Source: Euperipatoides rowelli (Eukaryota; Onychophora; Udeonychophora; Euonychophora; Peripatopsidae). Taken from it: a stretch of 19,425 nucleotides of DNA. The translations under genes and the position numbers were made by a program. Shown in pieces: positions 10,001-18,295 of this stretch. Under the pieces are notes generated by a model. It saw only the letters and a list, made by a program, of their open reading frames with translations, made no database searches and had not been told where the DNA came from. Within the stretch, counting starts at the first letter, position 1. Each line of letters begins with the position of its first letter. The stretch lies in NCBI GenBank assembly GCA_003024985.2, contig PXIH01S0003767.1; one strand, written 5' to 3'.

Positions 10001-13000
10001 TATAAATTTATAAATAATTTTACTATAAAATCTTGGCAGGAAATAAATAAAATTTAAAGACTGACTTTGAACTGTTTTTATTATCATTAATAATAACTTG
10101 CTGTCAGGGCCCCCACATCATAACTAGGGCCCCGGGAATAGAAATTAGGAAGGGCTTGATACCACTACCATTTATATTTTTAATAAGATTTTTTGGGGGG
10201 ACTGTTATTTTTAGGTTGTCACATGGCTACATTTTTTCTTTTCTGATAAGTTTTTTTTTTTTTGGCTGTTAAGAATGGCATAATGTGTAGTTTGGTCATA
10301 CACGTCCTCCCTCNTGACCCTGGGCCCCAAGACTATAGCCCCAACCACTACCTCTTATGGGAAGGGGGGGGGGGGGTTCTTTCTGTGTAAAAATCAAATT
10401 GTTCTTAACACTTATGTACTGTATATCCTAATCTATAATGTACAACAGGTTAATATGAATAATAGCATTATCACCCACCCTATTTTTATTCTCATTTAAA
10501 TGACAAATTTATTTTTACAGTGTGAATGGAAAATAAAATCCCAAACTTTGAAGAAAAGTGAAAGATAGATTAGTTTTAAATTGTGCCAGTATATAGATAA
10601 GAACACTTAAAAAAAAAATTAAAAAAAAAAAAAAAAAAAATTAGAGCTTGCCAATCTGACACTGGGTGGAGCTCCTCAAAATTGGGGCCACTGACTAATG
10701 TTATTAGCATGGATAAAACTAACTTAAGTCTGAGTAGGCTAGCCTATACTATATTAAAAAAAAAATTAGGGATAGAGCCTATCAAAATTGGGGGCCACTA
10801 ACTAATGTTTATTAACATAGATAAAACTTACAAAAGGTCTGTGCATACCATATACAGTGTATATACTGTAATTTTTTTTTTTTTTTAAATTAAAAAAAAA
10901 AAAAAAATGGGTCCCTGGGTGCGTGCCCATTGTGCCCACTCGTAAATTTGCCCCTGAGTAAGATTAATTCTTAAAGTTAATAGACTCACCTTCTGGTGGC
11001 AGAAGATCAACCAGTCCTTCTGGGACACTGTCTTTATCTCTTGGAGACGTTAAAGCTGTGATTTTTTCAGCTAATTTATCCGTTTTTAAAGCAGCAATTA
11101 CAAATTTGATGCCTTTTTTTTCTTTTTTATCATAGAAGTCTGTAGGTTCTTCATTTCCTGAATCTCCAGAATCTGTTTTCTAAAATTAAATATAAAAAGA
11201 GAAGATAGGATTAATATTTCATAAGTTACAACTTTATTACAAGTCTGCATTATATGATACCGTACCTAGAATTTTTTTTTTTTTTTTTTTAAATTTAAAT
11301 TTTTTTTTTTTTTTAATTCTAAATTAAGAAATATCTGATGATAAATAATAATTATGTTACTTTTTAAAATATAACCAAATGGTCATGATTTTGTTATTTT
11401 TTGATGGGGAAAATTTTGGGCATTTTTATATTTTTTTCTTCTTATTCAAATAAAACTAAAAAATGTTGAAACAAGTGTTCTACTACTCTAATGGATAAAA
11501 CTCAGTAATGATGTTGATAACTTTGTAACTCAAGGTGGGACAGGTTGAGGTTTTGCAAGGGCAAACATAAAAGAAATACCAAACCCCCAAGCTAATCCTA
11601 ACTTGCTTTTTGAAAAACTTGATGGAGCTATGGAGGGAAAAACTTATATACTGTAGTCTTAATGAATTATGTCTAATTGCAAAAAAATTGCACAAATCAA
11701 TAAAATTGCACAGGAAGTAATTCTGAAATGCTTGCAAAGAGATATTTAGATACATAATATGAGATAACATGCACTATAACAGTTTTGAGCTAACACATTT
11801 TGAAAGCCATTAGATGTGATTATCTATCTAGATAATCACATTTATAATAATGTAGGGGAGAGTGGAGTATAGTGGGACACAGAGCAGCACAGTGGGAAAA
11901 TATGAATAATTTTTCTCTAGATATATTTTGAGGAATTGAAAATTATATTTCTATTGACAAACTTGATCATACAATTGTATGTCTTTGAGCACATAGTTTT
12001 CCAGGATATGTAAGTCATGGATTGATCAAAATTGAAATCATTTCTTGAAAAACTACTTATGTCACATGTTTATATCACACTTAATATATTAAACATTCAA
12101 ATCGTTTATTCAATCACTAGTTTAAAAGCCCGTCGAAAATGACGGACATTAATTTATTCCTTCTTAGCTTGCTATACTTAAAAGCAGTCAAAAATGACAG
12201 ATACAGCGACATCTAGGGACAGAAAATAGAGTGAAACTATCTTCGGGCATCATCGGCTCGCCGAAGATGGCCGAGAAGCGTGACAGACATTATGACCAAA
12301 CTTGCCTTTTATTATACTTATAGAGGATTATAGATTGAGGATTTCCAATAAAATTACTCCCGGGACACAGTGGGACAAATTTTAATGGGGCACAGTGGAA
12401 CATTGTCTCACTATACCTAGATTTCAAAACATGCACAATTATATAAAAATGTTATAATCTACATTTGTCTATAAGTAAACTACCTAATCTAATTGTTAAA
12501 TATATGAAAAGAAGGCCAGACGTTTTACAATTACGAGAGAAGAGAAAATTTACACAGTTCTAGATATTGTGTTGAAAGTATCAAAATCAGCATCAAGACA
12601 TACAAAGAACATTGCTGTCACATCGTTAGAATAAATCTAAACTGTTAAGTGAATGAAATATGTCCCACTGTACCCCTAAGGATGTCCCACTTTACCCCGC
12701 TGTGGGGTACTGTTTGACTTTGCTTAAAAAAATTTTTTTTTTTTTTCAGAAGCAAAAATGGATAAAAATCTAAAAATATTTTGGGGTTAAAGCAAAAGTA
12801 TGTTTTATTTATTAACATATTAGTTCGACATGTAGACAAATACTGACAATCATAACAGTCAAAAAAAAAAAAAAAGGGTCCAACAGTAGGCTACCATGTT
12901 CTCCCATGTTTTTATGAAAAATATAGCTTTTGATAAGCATGTCCAGTTGGATTAGTTGATGTAAAGAACGCATTTAACCGAATACGCCACAAATGATTTC

Positions 13001-15615
13001 TCACCATTATTTTTGTTTTTAATCAAAAATTATATATCATGTTCACAAATGGTAATATATGAAGACTGTAATTCAACAAAGAATCCTATATTGCCAGGAG
13101 TTGTACAAGGCCAAGGGTCTTGTTTGGGTCCATTGTACAGACTTAGTTTTTGTAAATGATATACCTAGGCATATTAACGACATTTCTTTATTATTTTCCG
13201 ATGACACTAAAATATTTAGAATAATTAGAACAGAACAAAATTGTGCCGAACTACAAAACTCTATAAATGACTATTTGATATGGTGTAAAAAATTAGCATA
13301 GGATTAATCCTCTTAAAACTTTGTTATTACATATTATACAGTATAAACATATTATAAATATATCAATTATGTTTATTACTTGGCCCTATAGTTAAAACGT
13401 ATATACAAGATAAGAGACTTTGGAATAACTTTTACTTCTAGCATGTCTTTTCTATTCATGTTAAATGTAACAAAACATTGGGTTATTTTAAATTTATTAC
13501 ATATACCGTAATTTCAATAATTTTAATCTATTGTGTAGGCTACACTCTATGATACTATGAACAGAAGTAGCCTATGTTAGAATATGGAACTGTTATTTGG
13601 AACTATTTGACAATCAAAGATAACATGCAACTTGAGAGAGTAGGTACAATTTTGATTTCTAAAATATCTTCACTAAAAACTAGAACAACATAGTATTGGT
13701 AGCCTACATCTTAATATTATAATCTTGTAACATTAGAAACACAGATAATACAATATCTAAATTTTTTATATTGTATAGGCATACTTTAATAGCAAATTCA
13801 ATGTCCAGAACTTTTACAGGATATTAATATACTGTACATGTTCCATCGGTTTGTTTATGTGATTTTCTGCTAAATTCAACTTAGCAGTTTTCATAAACAA
13901 ACTAACCAATGTTAAACCTTGTATATAGATCATGTAAAATGCTAAATATTAATAAGATTAATCCATTTGTTAATTATTTAGAATACAAAAAAATATGTTC
14001 TAACAACAGTAGCCTAATAGTGTTTCTTAGAAAATATTTTGTACTTTATATTTATAATTATTTTGAATATAACTGGCTTGTCCGTATTCAAATAAAATCT
14101 AATTCAAATTTTGTCATTAAACTTTCAAATTAACTTATTCAATCGTAAAATTAATTTATTATACCAATAAATCTATTCTTTTTATTTTCCCAATGAATTT
14201 TATTATAGATGAGAATAGATAAATTCCCCATCAACAATTGATAAAAAATGTCCATTATGCTACAAATGATGTTTTATTAAAAACAAAACCTGGCTATTGA
14301 TGAATAGGCTTTTTTGTTAATTAAGTTTGTCAAGCAAATACTAAATCTGATAATAAAATATAAAATCAAGTTTAATGTTTATTTTATTTAAACAATTTCC
14401 AATAATACGCCAGGCAAAAAATAACTATGAGATGGTGAGCAGTGCAAAGTGCAAACAATATTAAAAATAAAACCTGGACTCTTTTTAAGAATATTATCGT
14501 ATGTTACTTGTTAATTAAATTTGTGCATGGAATGCTAAAAATGGTAATTAAATACATCAACATATTGTTTATTTTATTTTGACAGTTTCAACAAAGTCAT
14601 AATAATTTGGAGAAAGAGTATTACCATAGCTAGAAAATGTTATTGGAGGGAGAGGGGGGGGGGGAAGGGAGAAACAAGAAATTTCCCAACTCCGATTCCT
14701 CAAATTGCCAACTAACAACTATTGAACTAATGTAACTTAAAATAGGTGGCCCCACCAGAAGTCACAACAGCAAACAGGAAACCAAGATACAGCTTCTGGG
14801 TGTACGAGTCCATGCATCTGATTTTCAGATCAATGTTAGTGTGTCAAAATGTTAAATTTACAAAGTCGTTCATTTTTCAAATTACCACCTAGTACAAAAA
14901 TCTGTAATAATATTTTTTTAATCGGCTAAGTTTTTTTCTCCTTTTTTCAACTGAATTTTTCCCAACTGCCAACACACACACACACACAAATCCAATTTTC
15001 ACTCTAAGCCAAAGTTGAAGGTGACACTTCCTCACCTCTGGCCACACCCCTGTATATACAGTACCGAGTACGGTAAGTATTTTAAGTGTCATGTTAAAAC
15101 TTATACTTCTTGCAATAAATATATTATCAATTTCTGTAGTATAGGCCCTATAAACCTATTATTGTGTTAGCCTGCTATTGTACAATTTAATTTCTAAAGT
15201 TCTTTAACTTTTGTTAAAAGTAGTAAGCTATTAAAAAAAAAAATAACAGGCAAATAAAATATTTCTTTCTTTTTGTAATTGCTATTTGAAGAAAAAAGTT
15301 CTTTACAGATAGGATTTGCTTCTTCCCATATAACACCTGACTATAATTAATAACCTGTCTTGTTTAATGAATACAAATGGCTTAATATATTAAAATATTG
15401 ATTACAGTGGAAAGAAAGCTAACAAAAATAATTTAAAGAGTTCATTTAAGTGATAGGGTAACATACTAAATAAATTATAATCATACTTCAGGAAATAGTA
15501 ATGCATCTCCAGGTAGATTAATGTCTTCAGGAAATAGAAATGCATGGCAGGTGCCACAAATAAGTTGATCAAATGATGGACCATAGAAACCTTGACACAT
15601 GTGACAAACAGTATG
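3805..15615 (-). CDS. morgue: Morgue-like zinc finger / F-box / E2-variant protein, internal part of gene (five exons)
   Basis: Joined on the minus strand as 15615-15487, 11179-10990, 4452-4263, 4165-4117 and 4007-3805: 761 nt, 253 complete codons, no stop. Intron phases agree throughout (0, 1, 2, 0). Domain order: zinc finger with CX2C-X12-CX2C spacing, acidic/lysine-rich linker, F-box starting at LPPEVLLAVFSYLDD (the V codon is split by an intron), a short bridge, then an E2 fold N-terminus (RLRNELKSLRSDPPEGI, HWQASITGP, SPYEGG). Known of the family: Drosophila Morgue has a zinc finger, F-box and ubiquitin-conjugase variant domain, lacks the catalytic cysteine, and promotes loss of the apoptosis inhibitor DIAP1; F-boxes bind Skp1 in SCF ligases. 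Inferred: this is an orthologue acting in ubiquitin transfer. The start codon, any exon upstream of the zinc finger, and the E2 half holding the HPN motif and active site lie outside the window, so catalytic status cannot be judged. Confidence 0.9.
4117..4165 (-). CDS. morgue: Morgue-like 49-nt small exon bridging F-box and E2 domain
   Basis: This exon is only 49 nt. Its first base completes a Leu codon begun in the F-box exon, then 16 codons encode VESAPCMLCLQQMSLQ, and it ends in phase 0. The acceptor CTTACTTTTTAG|A and donor CAA|gtaagg are both strong. It is required to restore frame: the F-box exon ends in phase 2 while the E2 exon begins in phase 0, and this exon converts one to the other with no stop. 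It contains a CX2C pair (CMLC) of unknown role. The evidence is splice-site quality and frame logic rather than recognised homology, so it is slightly less certain than its neighbours. Confidence 0.82.
4263..4452 (-). CDS. morgue: Morgue-like exon: F-box
   Basis: This exon is 190 nt: two bases finishing a Val codon, 62 codons, and two bases (TT) of a split Leu codon. The acceptor TTTTTCTAG|TT follows a pyrimidine tract and the donor is ATT|gtaaat. The peptide LLAVFSYLDDISLWSAAQ, then VCKRWKQLIE, is a textbook F-box: hydrophobic helix, SYLDD turn, LW and the VCKRW helix that contacts Skp1. It is followed by a W-rich segment (EQWLNF, RRWPIFRALYKVKCWRTIYTK). The F-box probably recruits Skp1 to form an SCF-type ubiquitin ligase. 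The intron before this exon is 6.5 kb and carries most of the transposon insertions seen in the window. Confidence 0.92.
4978..5166 (+). repeat. Compound trinucleotide microsatellite (AAT/AAC, then GAT, then GGT)
   Basis: The sequence runs through interrupted aat/aac units, then gat units, then ggt units (ggtggtggtgatgatggtgg ...). Long open frames on both strands (poly-Asn on plus, poly-Ile on minus) are artefacts of the repeat. A smaller aat block lies near 4558-4580 and a G-run near 4632-4647. Confidence 0.9.
5504..5705. repeat. Long inverted repeat (about 85-bp arms, 36-bp spacer) inside the hAT element
   Basis: The left arm 5504-5588 and right arm 5625-5705 are complementary with scattered mismatches. 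Shared blocks include CAAATTATTAGTCA, TTTAATAAAGC and AAATAAGCTATT. A transcript would fold into a stem of about 80 bp. Confidence 0.85.
5731..6104. mobile_element. Candidate small hAT-like element nested in the larger one
   Basis: The identical 8-bp direct repeats ATAATTAT (5723-5730 and 6105-6112) flank a 374-bp segment. Ends read TAGTGCTGTGC and, on the complement, TAAAGCTGTCA (7 of 11 match). Subterminal copies of GATTCAATATCGATA occur in opposite orientation (near 5784-5799 and 6061-6074), a layout typical of transposase-binding repeats. The target duplication is AT-rich and palindromic, so chance is possible. Confidence 0.55.
7080..7640. other. Less AT-rich island, unidentified, with overlapping minus-strand open frames
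   Basis: The base composition is clearly less AT-rich than the neighbourhood. On the minus strand two frames stay open: one from about 7430 to a TAG near 7160 (containing NGPQNKTLWPDSTFNCS and KKPKKTSALDHYFTPSPQS), and an overlapping one at 7292-7086. Neither matches a family I recognise. A gtaaga near 7090 could be a donor, but no acceptor in the needed phase is convincing. A base is undetermined at 7258. AATAAA occurs downstream at 7772-7777 on the plus strand. It could be a decayed transposon or a transferred non-coding segment; an alternative exon is less likely. Confidence 0.35.
8527..8567. repeat. Imperfect hairpin
   Basis: The arms 8527-8543 (AAAATTAACTGCCATT) and 8550-8567 are complementary with two bulges and a 6-nt loop. 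No flanking duplication was noted. Confidence 0.5.
9057..10956. mobile_element. Non-autonomous or decayed hAT-like transposon, 1.9 kb
   Basis: The left end CAGGGGCGGATTTA (9057-9070) matches the complement of the right end, CAGGGGCAAATTTA (10943-10956), at 12 of 14 positions. Flanking 8-bp repeats are AATAAGAT (9049-9056) and AGTAAGAT (10957-10964), one mismatch. CAGGGGC ends plus an 8-bp duplication indicate hAT. The interior has GC-rich patches amid AT-rich DNA (for example 9118-9165, 9637-9675, 10105-10135), homopolymer runs, and an internal direct duplication (10669-10720 and 10775-10828). No transposase frame survives. One base is undetermined at 10314. The right end lies 32 nt from the splice donor of the exon at 10990. 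Confidence 0.85.
10669..10828 (+). repeat. Diverged direct duplication within the hAT-like element
   Basis: Unit 1 (10669-10720) and unit 2 (10775-10828) share gag-c--atcaaaattgggg and then ccact-actaatg-ttatta-cat-gataaaact, about 107 bp apart. This suggests an old tandem duplication. Confidence 0.7.
10990..11179 (-). CDS. morgue: Morgue-like exon: charged linker and first residues of the F-box
   Basis: This exon is 190 nt: 63 codons plus one base (phase 1 out). The acceptor is TTAATTTTAG|AAAACAG and the donor is the consensus-like CCAGAAG|gtgagt. It begins with an acidic stretch (KTDSGDSGNEEPTDFYD), continues with a lysine-rich segment (KKEKKGIKF), then a likely helix, and ends in VPEGLVDLLPPE. 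The last residues are the LP-x-E opening of an F-box, whose next residue (Val) is split across the intron and completed by the first two bases of the exon at 4452. The coding strand has A-runs of six and eight separated by one G, an unusual slippage-prone stretch within an exon. A hAT-like element begins 32 nt inside the intron after this donor. Confidence 0.88.
11814..11841. repeat. Perfect 13-bp-arm palindrome
   Basis: ATGTGATTATCTA (11814-11826) and TAGATAATCACAT (11829-11841) are perfectly complementary with a TC spacer. It lies just left of the AGTGGGACA element and may mark another element's end or a hairpin. Confidence 0.8.
11855..12698. mobile_element. Inverted-repeat element built from AGTGGGACA motifs, family unknown
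   Basis: The left end GGGGAGAGTGG...AGTGGGACAC (11855-11880) is mirrored by the complement of the right end, GGGGTAAAGTGGGACAT. Each end carries two AGTGGGA blocks about 20 nt apart. Further copies lie inside (12366, 12391, and complement at 12405). No clean target duplication was found, so the exact borders and superfamily are open. A GC-richer, hairpin-bearing segment (about 12119-12319) interrupts it. No coding frame is seen. Confidence 0.6.
12119..12319. mobile_element. Possible nested insertion with hairpins (Helitron/Helentron-like candidate)
   Basis: The segment is less AT-rich than its surroundings. It has a repeated motif TTAAAAGC...GTC-AAAATGAC (12121-12150 and 12179-12204), a CCGTC/GACGG hairpin, and a perfect 8-bp stem ATCTTCGG/CCGAAGAT (12239-12246, 12261-12268). 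There are no terminal inverted repeats and no obvious duplication, which fits a rolling-circle element but is weak evidence. Confidence 0.3.
12926..13975 (+). pseudogene. Jockey/CR1-like LINE reverse transcriptase relic
   Basis: This is a decayed ORF2 spread over three frames. Recognisable in order: AFDK (motif A-like, 12926-12937); GVVQ..QGSCLGPL (13097-13135); after a frameshift FVNDIP (13149-13166) and LFSDDTKIFR, the catalytic F-x-DD box with both Asp kept; a leucine/tryptophan segment ending YLIWCKK (to about 13295). In another frame come MLEYGTVIWNY and MQLERV (13574-13642), then CPELLQDINI (13802-13831). Finally, in a third frame, NLVYRSCKMLNINKINPF (from 13912). This is the order expected of a jockey/CR1-type reverse transcriptase and its C-terminal region. 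Stops and frameshifts show it is dead. No intact 5' part or endonuclease was found. Confidence 0.8.
14281..14593 (+). repeat. Diverged direct duplication, period about 185-195 bp
   Basis: Copy A (14281-14404) and copy B (14465-14593) share, in order, aaacctgg (14286, 14470), gttaattaa-tttgt (14316, 14510) and tgtttattttattt (14376, 14566). Intervening sequence is poorly conserved. Both could be remnants of the same repeat family. Confidence 0.55.
14970..14987. repeat. CA microsatellite
   Basis: A short run of CA dinucleotides is followed by AT-rich sequence. The minus-strand frame across it (poly-VC) is not a gene. Confidence 0.8.
15487..15615 (-). CDS. morgue: Morgue-like exon: C2C2 zinc finger
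   Basis: This exon is 129 nt, 43 codons, phase 0 at both ends. The acceptor follows a long T-rich tract and reads TTTATAG before CATACT; the donor is GAA|gtatga. Residues 4, 7, 20 and 23 are Cys (VCHMC ... ICGTC), a CX2C-X12-CX2C zinc-binding arrangement, followed by HAFLFPEDINLPG and then a near-repeat, DALLFPE. The repeat comes from a 39-bp in-frame duplication: 19 of 20 bases match between 15526-15545 and 15487-15506. It is the first recognisable exon of the gene. A start codon must lie upstream because the exon opens at an acceptor with no ATG before the first Cys. Family knowledge: Morgue carries an N-terminal zinc finger ahead of its F-box. Another cysteine-rich domain cannot be excluded from this exon alone, but its phase fits the next exons. 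Confidence 0.85.
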
Positions 15616-16199
15616 CTATAAAAAAAAAATAAAAAAAAAAATAAAGTGAAATCAGAATGATAGAAGATCCATCTTTTTTTCAAGCTAGCTACAAAAATTT
15701 ATTTTAATTCCTTTTTGCTTTTTTTTTTTTTAGGGTAGGACAAATAGTAATTTAATTTTTCTTTTTGGTATTTTCAAATGCTACCCTGCAGTCGTAAAAA
15801 TAACAAAAAATTTTGATTACGGTAGTCTAAAGTCCAGGCTATTCCTAAACCCAGATTTCAATACTAGTTGGGTACTAGTCTGAAAACACACCTAAAAGAA
15901 ATGTTGGAATTTAAATTTTGAAACCTTAAATTTCATGATTAGGAAATTAAGTATTATTATAGTATTTTCTGAAAAGGTTCAAATATCCTGCATATGGATT
16001 GCCAATTACATATTGTTTCTTCACACTTTACTTGCTAAATATTATTTAGTTCCATGTCAGGTCAGTTCGGTAACAGACCACCAAATTACAATGCCAATTA
16101 ATAACTTAGCGGTGTTAATCGCCTCATACACTTTTGCTTCACAAGCAAATCATCTGATTTCTAAGTTATATAATAAATTTTATTTAAGTTATTAGCTTA

Positions 16200-18000
16200 C
16201 TAGTTACGATTCACAAAGGCAGTAACAAAGACGCCATGACAGTTTTAGAGTTGGCTGCATTTTCCCAGTTTAATTATTTTAAAAAGACTTATTACAAATG
16301 AGGAATTATTTAAATTCAATATTTGTAAACAAATAGTAACCGGTATCTACGTTATTTTTAAAGATGGTTAGGGAGCTGGAGCTCACAATATTTTTTGGGA
16401 GGGTATTCCAAAAGCTAATAATGGAAAATAGTCTTGTTATGTATAAATGACTTTCTAGTTAATTTGTAATCATGACATCTTAGATTTAAATTTCCGTATT
16501 AGATAATGTAAAATAATTGTTAATGTTATGATTAAAAGCAATTGCCTTTAAACATGAAAATCAAATTGCTCCTTAAATATCATTGGGAAGGGGGCATAAT
16601 ATTTACAAGGAGTACAACTTGTCTCTTTTTATAGCAAAAATTATAAACCATTAATAAATATTGGAGTTCCATTGTCTTTAGATCCTTCTTATACAATAGA
16701 TAATAAGAACATAACTTGACAATAATTGTAAAAGAATACAATAAATAGATGTATAAGATCTTGAAAGTTTTGATAGTAATGTAGCAATTTTATTTCTGAA
16801 GGATGCAAATGTAGAATTAATTTGTTTAATGTGAAGGGGAAATGAAAGTTTGGTACCATAAATTATACGGTAAGTTACCTAGGCTAAATCTTTATAATCT
16901 TTACTTTCAAATTAAAAACATGGTGTTGAATAAAAATATTGAAAGAATTTTTATAGGCTATTGTCTACTGCAGATTTTACTAAGGATCATTTATTTTAAT
17001 GAAATCATAAACAGACTAAAATTTTATAATATTTATTTTATTTCTAATCGTGTTTGAGTGCGGAATAATTTTAATTATTTTTGTCGCTATTATTTTAAAA
17101 GAGTTTAAAAATACTCTAGACGTCTATTTATTAGATGATTCACAATAAACTTTTAATGTACAGTAGGTGTAAAAGTCTCTATTGATTTAAATTTTCTATT
17201 ATAGGCTACAGTAAAAAATTAAATCAACTGAATATAAAATTTTAAAATTCTTATATAAATTTAATAGGCTTACTATAAATTATAGATTTATTAGCTATTT
17301 AAATTTATGCACAATATATGATATTTTGACTTTCTAAACGAAGGATATTATATTATTGATCAAATGTTCTTTTACAAAATTATGTATTCCTATGTACTGT
17401 TCTTGCAACAATTAATATTAAAGTGCCGGTACCCAGAATTAACTTCAGAAATTTTTATATACAGTATATTCTTCGACTAAAACCTATAAAGCTCTATAAT
17501 GAGAGCCTCTAAATTTTGTAATTTAACTGTGATGCTATAAGACATTGTAAATTATGTAAATTATGCAGAGAACATTGTAGTGAAGGAAAGGCGGTTTCCG
17601 AATAGTAACTTGTAAGTTCCTTTATGTGATATTTTAACTTCAAAGAATGTCTATATTTAAACCTAGAATCTTAATGCTATTTTCTCCATAATTTTTTTTA
17701 GAATTTAGATCTAGGAATAAACTTTTAGCATCAAGTTTGTCAGATTTCTTCTTGTGCCGATAACCATGCATAATTTAGTCTTGCTGCCATTTAAAAGGAG
17801 CCCTTTGCTGGCTAGGCTCTTAGAGATGATGTCTAGGTCATTTTCCATATTGTTTTTTAGGATACTCAAGTGAAAACCACTTGTGTATAGAGTGGTTACG
17901 TCATTTCCAACCATTTTTTCACCTCTCTTACAAATATTTCTTAACTTTGGAAAATGAAAATATACCAAACATGATTATTTATGAAAGACTTTTGTACAAT
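16200..18000 (-). pseudogene. CR1/L2-like LINE reverse transcriptase relic
   Basis: Read on the minus strand from high to low coordinates: a degraded catalytic box and following region (NDVTTLYTSGFHLSILKN, then NDLDIISKSLASKGLLLN, then SKTKLCMVIGTRRNL; 17968-17711), SIKILGLNID (17678-17649), and a C-terminus IISFWNTLPKNIVSSSS, then LTIFKNNVD (about 16420-16335). The first piece corresponds to FADDT...LYTSG plus the thumb; the last matches the 'WNSLP...V...FK..LD' end common to many CR1/L2/jockey-type LINEs. Order and spacing (about 1.3 kb from catalytic box to C-terminus) fit one element. The catalytic motif reads GNDV, so one Asp is lost, and stops and shifts interrupt it. About 16200-16300 is probably its 3' UTR. 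Confidence 0.75.
16990..17140 (+). pseudogene. Opposite-strand LINE C-terminal fragment
   Basis: The plus strand encodes FYNIYFISNRV (to 17054), a degraded VRNNFN, and after a frameshift ILKEFKNTLDVYL. This parallels the '(Y)FFSNRV...WNSLP...FKN.LD' C-terminal end of L2/CR1-like ORF2 proteins. The spacing of about 49 nt between the blocks is a little shorter than usual. It sits within the minus-strand relic, so it is either a nested insertion or a boundary between two copies. The identification rests on two short motifs. Confidence 0.45.
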
Positions 18001-18295
18001 TTTAGAAAACATTTAGCAAGCCTAGACTGTATTCCGTTTGATTAAATAAACAAATTCATGTTCTCTGGTGAACTGGATATAATTAATTTGAAATAAATTA
18101 AAATTACAGTGCACTTGACAAAAATCAAATCGCCTCCCTCAATCGGATTTTAAGGTTAGAAAAGAGATAAGGAAAATATTTGAGATTTCAAACAACATAC
18201 TGTATAAGAAATATGCCAAATTCTTAAAATCATAATTTTTAACATTCTTCAAAAAGTTATAATACTAACAGTATAACTTTAGGGCCGATTTTGGG

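Larger units (their letters stand above)
4453..10989 (-). other. 6.5-kb phase-1 intron of the Morgue-like gene
   Basis: The intron splits the Val codon at the start of the F-box. It runs from the donor gtgagt (10989) to the acceptor ttttctag (4453). Besides the microsatellite, two hAT-like elements, the 7080-7640 island and a hairpin at 8527-8567, the stretches 6500-7080, 7810-8520 and 8570-9050 hold only AT-rich sequence without recognisable genes. Confidence 0.85.
11180..15486 (-). other. 4.3-kb phase-0 intron of the Morgue-like gene
   Basis: The intron runs from the donor gtatga (15486) to the acceptor ttaattttag (11180) between the zinc-finger and linker exons. It contains the AGTGGGACA element, a LINE relic, a direct duplication and a CA microsatellite. 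The stretches 11200-11810 and 14640-15480 hold poly-T/A runs and AT-rich sequence without a supportable gene. Confidence 0.8.

Noticed and set aside
8827-10485. The 16-mer atcacccaccctattt occurs at 8827 and 10470
   Set aside because: Short and isolated; flanking sequence does not align, so chance or minor repeat debris.
11483-11770. 95-codon minus-strand open frame in the 4.3-kb intron
   Set aside because: No domain, not flanked by usable splice sites in frame with neighbouring exons.
14889-15092. 67-codon minus-strand open frame
   Set aside because: It crosses a CA microsatellite and has no domain or context support.
15402-15683. 93-codon minus-strand open frame over the zinc-finger exon
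   Set aside because: It is another frame of the real exon at 15615-15487 and runs through its splice sites.
16225-16290. Minus-strand ATGGCG in a good start context, considered as a first exon of the Morgue-like gene
   Set aside because: None of its possible donors is in the phase 0 required by the zinc-finger exon, and it lies just 3' of a LINE C-terminus, so it is more likely LINE 3' UTR.
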